Assembly (NCBI GenBank): GCA_002423025.1 | Contig: DIUN01000018.1 | Span: 17,517-56,744 of the forward strand | Source: Sphingomonadales bacterium UBA6157 | GTDB taxonomy: Bacteria; Pseudomonadota; Alphaproteobacteria; Sphingomonadales; Sphingomonadaceae | DNA length: 39,228 nucleotides | Reading direction: 5' to 3' | Shown: positions 33,630 to 39,228 of the stretch, piece after piece | How positions within the stretch are numbered: the stretch's first letter is position 1 | Layout: each line of letters starts with the position of its first letter | Notes under the pieces: model-generated | What the model was told of the DNA's origin: nothing | What the model saw: the letters and a program-made list of their open reading frames with translations, nothing else | Database searches by the model: none | Position numbers and translations under genes: made by a program

Positions 33630-35138
33630 ATGACCAGCACCGTTTTGCCCGCTGACCGTACCCCCGTCATCATCGGCGTGGGCGAGGTGCAGGACCGGCC
33701 GACCGATCCGGCGCTGGCGCTGGAGCCGCTGGCGCTGATGGCCGAGGCGATCCGCGCGGCGGATGCGGATGCCGGCGGCGGCTTTCTGGCGCGGATCGAT
33801 TCGCTCGACATCATCAACCTGGTGAGCTGGCGCTATGACCGGGTTGCGGCGCGGCTGGCCGAGCGGCTGGGCATCAGCCCGGCGCGCGGCGTGTATGGCG
33901 TGGTGGGCGGCGAGACGCCGACAACGCGGATCCATGAAGCGGCGCTGCGGATCATGAACGGCGAGAGCCAGGTGGCGGTGGTGACGGGCGGCGAGGCGAC
34001 CAATGCTGTTGCCAAGGCCAAGGCGGCGGGCGTGGAGCTGGCCTGGACGCCGCCGGCCGCCAAGCCGGAAAACCCGATAAACCCGCTCGACCATGTGACG
34101 CCGCTGGCGATGCGCCATGGCGTGGTGCAGCCGCCACAGATCTACCCGCTGTATGAAAATGCCGCGACGGCGGCCTGGGGGCAGACGCCCGCCGAGGCGC
34201 TGGCCGAATCCGGGCAGTGCTGGGCCGGCTTTTCCCGCGTCGCGGCCACCAACCCCAACAGTTGGGTGCGCAAGGCCTTCACGGCGGAGGAGATCACCAC
34301 GCCGGCGCCAGACAACCGGATGATCGCCTTTCCCTATACCAAGCGGATGGTGGCCAACCCGGCGGTGAACATGGCCGGCGCCGTGCTGCTCACCTCGCTG
34401 GCGGCGGCGCGGGCGGCGGGCGTGCCGGAGCATCGCATCGTCTATGTCCATGGCGGTGCGGCGGCGGCCGAGCCGATGGATTACCTGCTGCGGGACCAAT
34501 ATACCCACTCAGTGGCGCAGGATGCCGTGCTGGCGGCAGTGATGCAGCTGGCGCCCGCAGGCTTTGGCCGGCACGAGCTGTATTCCTGCTTCCCGATCGT
34601 GCCCAAGATGGCACGGCGCACGCTGGGCCTGGGGCTGGACGCCGCGCTCACCGTGACGGGCGGCCTCAGCTTCTTCGGCGCGCCGCTCAACACCTACATG
34701 ACCCACGCGACCTGCGCGATGGTGCGCAGCCTGCGCGAGGCCCCGGCCGAGCGGGCGCTGCTCTATGGCCAGGGCGGCTATGTGACCAAGCACCATGGGC
34801 TGGTGGTGGGCAGCGCCGCACCCGAGGCCGCGAGCCTGATGCAGCCAGTGAGCGTGCAGGCCGCAGCCGAGGCGGCGCGGGCGCCGGTGCCGGCGCTGGA
34901 CCTGGACTATGCTGGCGCGGCGACGCTGGAGACCTTCACGGTGGTGCACGACCGGGATGGTGCGCCGGCCTATGGCAGCGTTGTTGGCCGCACCCCGGCG
35001 GGCGCGCGGGTGTTCGGCCGGGTGACGGCGGAGGATGGCGCGACCATGGCGGCGCTGCTGACGCTCAGCGCCTCGCCGGTGGGCAGTGCCGGGCAGGTGA
35101 CGCTGCAGGAGGACGGGCTGCAGCGCTGGGCGGTTTAG
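33630..35138 (+). CDS. Thiolase-like protein (acetyl-CoA acetyltransferase family, TLP1 type)
   Basis: A 502-aa protein of the thiolase fold related to SCP2-thiolases and thiolase-like protein 1. VIIGVGEVQDRPTD opens the N-terminal domain; GGETPTTRIHEAALRI occupies the place where true thiolases have the nucleophilic Cys (xNxxCxSG), so that Cys appears to be absent. TGGLSFFGAPLNTYMTHA is the C-terminal catalytic loop. The last 85 residues (LETFTVVHDRDGAPAYGS and ARVFGRVTAEDG) form the additional OB-like C-terminal domain of this subgroup. ATG 33630 follows AGAGGA. Automatic annotation as an acetyl-CoA acetyltransferase is common but activity is doubtful. CoA-ester binding is the safest role. 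Confidence 0.88.
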   Translation: MTSTVLPADRTPVIIGVGEVQDRPTDPALALEPLALMAEAIRAADADAGGGFLARIDSLDIINLVSWRYDRVAARLAERLGISPARGVYGVVGGETPTTRIHEAALRIMNGESQVAVVTGGEATNAVAKAKAAGVELAWTPPAAKPENPINPLDHVTPLAMRHGVVQPPQIYPLYENAATAAWGQTPAEALAESGQCWAGFSRVAATNPNSWVRKAFTAEEITTPAPDNRMIAFPYTKRMVANPAVNMAGAVLLTSLAAARAAGVPEHRIVYVHGGAAAAEPMDYLLRDQYTHSVAQDAVLAAVMQLAPAGFGRHELYSCFPIVPKMARRTLGLGLDAALTVTGGLSFFGAPLNTYMTHATCAMVRSLREAPAERALLYGQGGYVTKHHGLVVGSAAPEAASLMQPVSVQAAAEAARAPVPALDLDYAGAATLETFTVVHDRDGAPAYGSVVGRTPAGARVFGRVTAEDGATMAALLTLSASPVGSAGQVTLQEDGLQRWAV

Positions 35139-35190
35139 TCGCTGCTCTACGCTGGAGCGGAGGAGGACTCTTATTCGGTTTAGGCAGGTG

Positions 35191-35246
35191 CACCCTCACC
35201 CGGCGCGCTGGGGCGCGTCTCGCCTCTCCCGCGAGCGGGAGAGGGG
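35191..35246. repeat. REP-like palindromic intergenic element, possible bidirectional terminator
   Basis: A CACCCTCACCC lead, a GCGC-rich short inverted repeat (35204-35217) and a perfect ten-pair palindrome CCTCTCCCGC-GA-GCGGGAGAGG at 35223-35244. The same style of element recurs between genes of many alphaproteobacteria and sphingomonads. It lies between convergent genes, in the place expected for a terminator. Only one copy is in this window. Confidence 0.65.
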
Positions 35247-35250
35247 GGAG

Positions 35251-35655
35251 TTAGGCCTTGGCGAGCATTTCGCCCATCATCTGGTGGACGAGCTGGATGG
35301 CCTTGAGGGGGCGCACCATCACCTTGAAATGGGTGATCTGGCCGGCGTCGTTCCAGGTGATCATGTCGATGCCATCGACCTTGATGCCGCGCACGACATT
35401 CTCGAACTCGAGGATGGCGCTGTTCGGGCCGGTCCACTCGCCGGTGTAGGTAAAGCCGGGGCCGCCGAGCACCTTGTCGGCACTGGCGAGATATTTGAAC
35501 ACGATGTCCCGGCCAACCTGCGGCGTGTGGACGACCGGGCTTTCGAACACCGCATCGGGGTGCAGCATCTCGAACAGCGTCGCATGGTCCGGGTTCTGGA
35601 TATAGGCGTGCCAGCGTTGCAGCGGAGTCATCTGGGGCGTCATGTCAGCGCTCAT
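35251..35655 (-). CDS. SnoaL/NTF2-like domain protein
   Basis: A 134-aa single-domain protein with the cone-shaped NTF2-like fold pattern: LQRWHAYIQNPDHATLFEMLHPDAVFESP, then VVRGIKVDGIDMITWNDAGQITHFKVMVRP. Such proteins bind or isomerise small hydrophobic molecules, but the active-site residues vary too much to predict a substrate. AAAGG lies before the ATG at 35655. It starts 11 bp after the stop of the RNA methyltransferase gene on the same strand, so probably forms the tail of that operon. Confidence 0.88.
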   Translation of the reverse strand: MSADMTPQMTPLQRWHAYIQNPDHATLFEMLHPDAVFESPVVHTPQVGRDIVFKYLASADKVLGGPGFTYTGEWTGPNSAILEFENVVRGIKVDGIDMITWNDAGQITHFKVMVRPLKAIQLVHQMMGEMLAKA

Positions 35656-35666
35656 GGGAGAGCCTT

Positions 35667-36479
35667 TCAGGTTGCGAGCGGTTCAAACTGGCCGAGCGCT
35701 TGATAGAGCAGCACGGCGGTGGCGATGGCGACGTTGAGGCTGTCGGCGGTGCCCTTCATCGGCAGCTTGACCAGCGCATCGCACTGGGCGGCATAGGCCG
35801 GCGGCAGCCCGGATTGCTCATTGCCCATGAAGATGAAGCTGGGGGCGGTGAAGCGATGGGCGCGATAATCGACGGTGTGGCCCTCCAGCGCCGCGCCGAC
35901 GAGTTCGCCCGGCCCGGCGCGCAGCCAGGTGAAGAATTCCTCGCCCGAGGCCTGCGCCACCGCCTTGGTGAACAGCCCGCCCATCGAGGCACGCACCGCC
36001 TCCAGGCTGAACGGATCACAGCAGTGATCGATGAGGATGACGCCGCCGGCGCCGGTGGCGTCACAGGTGCGCAGCATGGTGCCGAGGTTGCCGGGGTCCT
36101 TGAGGTTTTCCGCCACCACCCAGAGCCTTGCCGCGCTCCGATCGATGCGGGCGAGGCTGGTATCGGGGATGGCATAGGCGGCGGCGACGGCCTGCGGATT
36201 GTCCTTGCCGGTGAGCCGGTGGAGCAGATCGGGCGTGGTGCGGAACGGGTGGCCGCGCGCTGCCAGCGTGGCGTCTATGAGGTCTTGCGTCAGCGGGTGC
36301 GCCTCGGCCTCGGCGGTGAAGGCGAGGATGCGCGGCACATGGCCGGCGTGCAGCGCCTCGGTGCAGACGCGCAGCCCTTCGGCGAGGAACAACCCCTCGG
36401 CGCGGCGGCCCTTCTTTTCATGCAGGGATTTGAGCAGCTTGACTGCCGGGTTGGCGGGGCTGGTGATGTCCAGGATCAT
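35667..36479 (-). CDS. TrmH/SpoU family RNA 2'-O-methyltransferase
   Basis: A 270-aa SPOUT methyltransferase that methylates a ribose 2'-OH in rRNA or tRNA. The N-terminal substrate-binding domain (LHEKKGRRAEGLFLAEGLRV) is followed by the knot domain with motif 1 NLKDPGNLGTMLRTCDA (catalytic Asn/Arg), motif 2 FIFMGNEQSGLP and motif 3 VKLPMKGTADSLNVAIATAV. This domain order is that of RlmB/TsnR-like enzymes. Its ATG shares one base with the stop of the upstream DNA glycosylase gene (TGATG), so the two are translationally coupled. The target nucleotide cannot be predicted. Confidence 0.93.
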   Translation of the reverse strand: MILDITSPANPAVKLLKSLHEKKGRRAEGLFLAEGLRVCTEALHAGHVPRILAFTAEAEAHPLTQDLIDATLAARGHPFRTTPDLLHRLTGKDNPQAVAAAYAIPDTSLARIDRSAARLWVVAENLKDPGNLGTMLRTCDATGAGGVILIDHCCDPFSLEAVRASMGGLFTKAVAQASGEEFFTWLRAGPGELVGAALEGHTVDYRAHRFTAPSFIFMGNEQSGLPPAYAAQCDALVKLPMKGTADSLNVAIATAVLLYQALGQFEPLAT

Positions 36480-37099
36480 CAGATCACCGCGGTGTTGTAA
36501 TGGTGCCAGAGGAACACCGCGAGCGCGCCGCGGTGCGGGCGCAGCGGCTCGGCGAGGGTGCGGCTGGCCTTTTCGGTGGGGCGGGAGGGCAGCCCGAGGA
36601 TGCGGCCCAGCTCGATCTGCACGGCAAGGTCACCGGCGGGGAAAATGTCTGGCCGGCCCTCGGCGAACAGCAGGTAGATTTCGGCTGACCAGCGGCCGAT
36701 GCCTTTTACGGCGGTGAGCGCCAGGATCGCGGCTTCATCATCCTGCGGCAGCGCGCCGAAATCCAGCGCGCCGCTGGCCAGCGCCTCGGCCAGCGCATGG
36801 ACATAGCTGGCCTTTTGCCCGGAGAGGCCAGCGCTGCGCAGCACCTCCACCGGCGTGGCGGCGATGCGGGCGTGATCGTCCATGTCCCCGCCGCACGCTG
36901 CTTCCAGCTTGTTCCAGATGCTGGCGGCGGCCTTGATGCTGACTTGCTGGCCGACGATGGCGCGCATCATGGTGCCGGGGCCGGGCGCCCGGCCGCGCGG
37001 CTCCGGGTAACCGGCGCGGGCGATGGCGGCGCCGATGCGCGGCTCAAGGGCAGCGACATGATCGAGCGAGGTGCGGAGCTGATCTGCGGTGAGCGACAT
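36479..37099 (-). CDS. DNA-3-methyladenine glycosylase II (AlkA-like HhH-GPD)
   Basis: A 206-aa base-excision repair glycosylase removing alkylated bases. The helix-hairpin-helix is VKGIGRWSAEIYLLFAEG (131-148), with catalytic Asp157 in PAGDLAVQ. IVGQQVSIKAAASIW near 48 is the other family block. The protein is shorter than E. coli AlkA (about 280 aa) because the N-terminal domain is missing, as in many bacterial and yeast Mag-type enzymes. ATG 37099 is chosen because family members start here; a 44-residue extension to 37231 would run into the neighbouring promoter. It is divergent from the LytS-type kinase gene (91 bp). Confidence 0.92.
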   Translation of the reverse strand: MSLTADQLRTSLDHVAALEPRIGAAIARAGYPEPRGRAPGPGTMMRAIVGQQVSIKAAASIWNKLEAACGGDMDDHARIAATPVEVLRSAGLSGQKASYVHALAEALASGALDFGALPQDDEAAILALTAVKGIGRWSAEIYLLFAEGRPDIFPAGDLAVQIELGRILGLPSRPTEKASRTLAEPLRPHRGALAVFLWHHYNTAVI

Positions 37100-37190
37100 G
37101 CTGCTTTGGTAAGCGGCGGCGGGCGCGATGGCCAGCCTCGCTGTGAAGGGTTCGCCTTCTCCCCTGCAATCGGCTAGGCTCCTGTTCATC

Positions 37191-38396
37191 ATGCTCGACA
37201 ATTTGCGCCAGCAAAGCTTTTTCCAGGACAAGAACCGGGCCTTCTGGATTCTGCAGGGCGGCGGCTGGATCGCCTATCTGCTGCTGCGCGCGCTCTCCGG
37301 CATCGCCAACTCGATGGGGCTGGCGTTCATCCTGCCCGCCGTGATCGTCACCGCCACCGGCTTTTCGCTGACGCTGCTGATGGCGGCGGCGTATCGGCGG
37401 ATCATCGTGATGAAGCCGGTGTTCGTGTGGACGCTGTCCCTCATCATCCTGGCGTTGGCCTCCGGACTGTTCTCGGTGCTGGAGGTCTGGGCGCATGCCA
37501 CCTTCTACCAGCCGGGCTGGAAGCCGCAGGGGGTGGAGTTCATGGGGGCCATCCTGCTCGATTTCTCGGTGCTCGGGGCGTGGACGGGGCTGTATTACGG
37601 CATCAACTATTACCTGCTGCTCGCCGAGCAATCCGAGCGGATGCTGAACATTTCGCGCCAAGCCAATTCGGCGCAGCTGGAGATGCTGCGCTACCAGCTC
37701 AACCCGCATTTCCTGTTCAACACGCTCAATTCCATTTCGACTCTGGTGCTGCTCAAGCAGACCGAGCGGGCCAATGCCATGCTCAGCCGGCTGGCGTCGT
37801 TCCTGCGCTACAGCCTTGTCGGCGAGCGCGAGGGGTTGGCGACGGTGGCGCAGGAGGCCGAGGCGCTGAAGCTCTATCTCGATATCGAGCGCACCCGCTT
37901 CGAGGACCGGCTGCGCACCCGCTTCGATATCGCGCCCGATGTGATGGAGGCGCGGCTGCCCTCGCTGCTGCTCCAGCCGATCGTGGAGAACGCCATCAAA
38001 TATGCCGTCACCCCCTCGGAGGATGGCGCCGATATCGTGGTGGATGTGCGGCGCATGGGGGACCGGCTGGTGATTACGGTTGCCGATACCGGCCCCGGTC
38101 TTGCCGGCACGGCAGCGGGCGCTGGGGCACCCACCGGCAGCGAGGTGGCAGCGGGCGGCACGCAGGTGGGGATGGCCAATATCCGCGAGCGGCTGGCGCA
38201 GGCCTATGGCGCGGACCATCGCTTCGAATTGGCGGAAAATGAGCCGCAAGGCTTGATCGTGCTGATCGACATTCCATATCAGACGACGGAAACTGCAACG
38301 GCTGTCGGGGGCGATAACCGAGGCGACGTACAGAGTGGGGCGCAAACTCCCGGCCTGCCAACAGCGGCCGCGGTACAGAAAGCGCTGACAACATGA
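37191..38396 (+). CDS. LytS/YehU-type membrane histidine kinase
   Basis: A 401-aa sensor kinase of the His_kinase (PF06580) class. Four membrane segments lie in residues 18-145; the phosphoacceptor box is RYQLNPHFLFNTLNS with H173, followed by the ATPase domain (QPIVENAIKYAV and VADTGPGLAG). Between G1 and the G2-like segment QVGMANIRERL is a Gly/Ala-rich insertion of about 20 residues (GTAAGAGAPTGSEVAAGG). The last 40 residues are a low-complexity tail not expected in the family. ATG 37191 is favoured since it starts the normal N-terminus; the ribosome-binding site is weak. The stop overlaps the response regulator by ATGA. Confidence 0.93.
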   Translation: MLDNLRQQSFFQDKNRAFWILQGGGWIAYLLLRALSGIANSMGLAFILPAVIVTATGFSLTLLMAAAYRRIIVMKPVFVWTLSLIILALASGLFSVLEVWAHATFYQPGWKPQGVEFMGAILLDFSVLGAWTGLYYGINYYLLLAEQSERMLNISRQANSAQLEMLRYQLNPHFLFNTLNSISTLVLLKQTERANAMLSRLASFLRYSLVGEREGLATVAQEAEALKLYLDIERTRFEDRLRTRFDIAPDVMEARLPSLLLQPIVENAIKYAVTPSEDGADIVVDVRRMGDRLVITVADTGPGLAGTAAGAGAPTGSEVAAGGTQVGMANIRERLAQAYGADHRFELAENEPQGLIVLIDIPYQTTETATAVGGDNRGDVQSGAQTPGLPTAAAVQKALTT

Positions 38397-39193
38397 GCAT
38401 AAAGACCATTATCGTCGATGATGAGCCGCTGGCCATCCAGGGGCTTGAGCTGCGGCTGCAGGCCTTTGACGATGTCGAGATCATCGAGCGCTGCGCCAAT
38501 GGCCGCGAGGCGATCCGCGCGATCAAGACGCTGAAGCCCGATCTGGTGTTCCTCGATATCCAGATGCCGGGGTTCGACGGATTTTCCGTGGTGGCCGGGC
38601 TTGCCGATATCGAGCCGCCGCTGTTCGTGTTCGTGACGGCCTTTGGCCAGCACGCGCTGCGCGCCTTCGAGGCGCAGGCGGTGGATTACCTGATGAAGCC
38701 GGTGGAGGAGGAGCGGCTTGCCGCCACCATCGAGCGGGTGCGCCAGCGGCTTGCCGAGCGGCGCTCCTCGGAGGACAGCGAGCGGCTGAAGGGCATCCTG
38801 ACCGAAGTGGCGCCCGAGGCGATGCCCGAGGACCTGGCCGGGGACAGCGATACGCTGGCCGCCAACCGCTACGAGAAGGTGCTCAACATCAAGGATCGCG
38901 GCCAGATCTTCCGCGTCGATGTGGGCGATATCGAGCGGATCGACGCGGCGGGTGACTATATGTGCATCTACACCGCCGAGCAGACGCTGATCCTGCGCGA
39001 GACGATGAAGGACCTGGAGAAGCGGCTCGACCCGCGCAAGTTCCAGCGCATCCACCGCTCCACCATCGTCAACCTGGACAATATCAAGAGCGTCAAGCCG
39101 CACACCAACGGCGAGTGCTTCCTGGTGCTGGGCTCGAACACGCAGGTGAAGGTGAGCCGCAGCTATCGGGAAGTGGTGGCGCGGTTCTTGTAG
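38393..39193 (+). CDS. LytTR-domain response regulator
   Basis: A 266-aa regulator with a receiver domain (IIVDDEPLAIQGLELRL; phosphorylated D55 in LVFLDIQMPGFDGF; KPV near residue 101) and a C-terminal LytTR DNA-binding domain (about 160-265; FQRIHRSTIVNLDNIKSV is diagnostic). LytTR proteins bind paired direct repeats and control cell-surface or metabolite transport genes. It overlaps the kinase gene by 4 nt, forming one two-component system. The target genes are not visible, as the window ends 35 bp downstream. Confidence 0.95.
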   Translation: MSIKTIIVDDEPLAIQGLELRLQAFDDVEIIERCANGREAIRAIKTLKPDLVFLDIQMPGFDGFSVVAGLADIEPPLFVFVTAFGQHALRAFEAQAVDYLMKPVEEERLAATIERVRQRLAERRSSEDSERLKGILTEVAPEAMPEDLAGDSDTLAANRYEKVLNIKDRGQIFRVDVGDIERIDAAGDYMCIYTAEQTLILRETMKDLEKRLDPRKFQRIHRSTIVNLDNIKSVKPHTNGECFLVLGSNTQVKVSRSYREVVARFL

Positions 39194-39228
39194 TTTGGTC
39201 GGTGCCGGCCCGCTCCCCCGCCCGGCCA

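Overview
The window is a gene-dense, GC-rich (about two thirds G+C by eye) piece of bacterial chromosome with 30 protein-coding genes. I see no rRNA, tRNA, CRISPR array, insertion sequence or phage gene. Several things suggest an alphaproteobacterium, probably a sphingomonad: the HWE/HisKA_2 histidine kinase, the exported propeller-amidohydrolase, the TLP1-type thiolase-like protein, the pervasive ATGA stop/start overlaps, and an intergenic CTCTCCCG...CGGGAGAG palindrome. The placement is inferred from gene style, not from a marker gene.

Left part (1-7750): two exported hydrolases on the + strand (a Tat-type gamma-glutamyltransferase homologue and a beta-propeller plus amidohydrolase fusion), a soluble PAS/HWE histidine kinase, then on the - strand a lipoprotein-like SAM methyltransferase and a GntR/FCD regulator.

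Central block (7871-18793): two divergent operons leave one 131-bp region at 11668-11798. Leftward run a zinc alcohol dehydrogenase, an erythromycin-esterase-family protein, an alpha/beta hydrolase and a phosphoribosyltransferase. Rightward run an acetyl-CoA-synthetase-like AMP ligase, E1-alpha, E1-beta and E2 of a 2-oxo acid dehydrogenase, and a small acyl carrier protein, nearly all joined by 4-nt overlaps. metY (O-acetylhomoserine sulfhydrylase) and a CinA/PncC-type amidase follow.

Next (18839-30421): a leftward run of response regulator, sensor kinase, P-type cation ATPase and beta-CASP metallo-ribonuclease stands opposite a rightward heavy-metal-type RND efflux operon (adaptor, pump, outer-membrane factor). 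A 94-bp region with a TGACAG direct repeat separates the two. The ATPase, the beta-CASP nuclease and the central block together resemble the low-oxygen/dormancy loci known from other bacteria (for example the lxa locus of Burkholderia cenocepacia, and mycobacterial Rv2030c for the phosphoribosyltransferase-esterase pair). That comparison is from memory and is an inference.

Right part (30425-39193): an Lrp/AsnC regulator diverges from a single-chain AceE-like 2-oxo acid dehydrogenase E1, an arrangement recalling mdeR-mdeB of Pseudomonas putida. After it come a thiolase-like protein, a SnoaL/NTF2-like protein, a TrmH-family RNA methyltransferase overlapping an AlkA-type DNA glycosylase, and a LytS/LytTR-type two-component pair. 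All genes appear intact. The most unusual elements are the acyl carrier protein built into a dehydrogenase operon without E3, an apparently exported methyltransferase, and the ATPase/nuclease/two-component run facing a metal-efflux pump.
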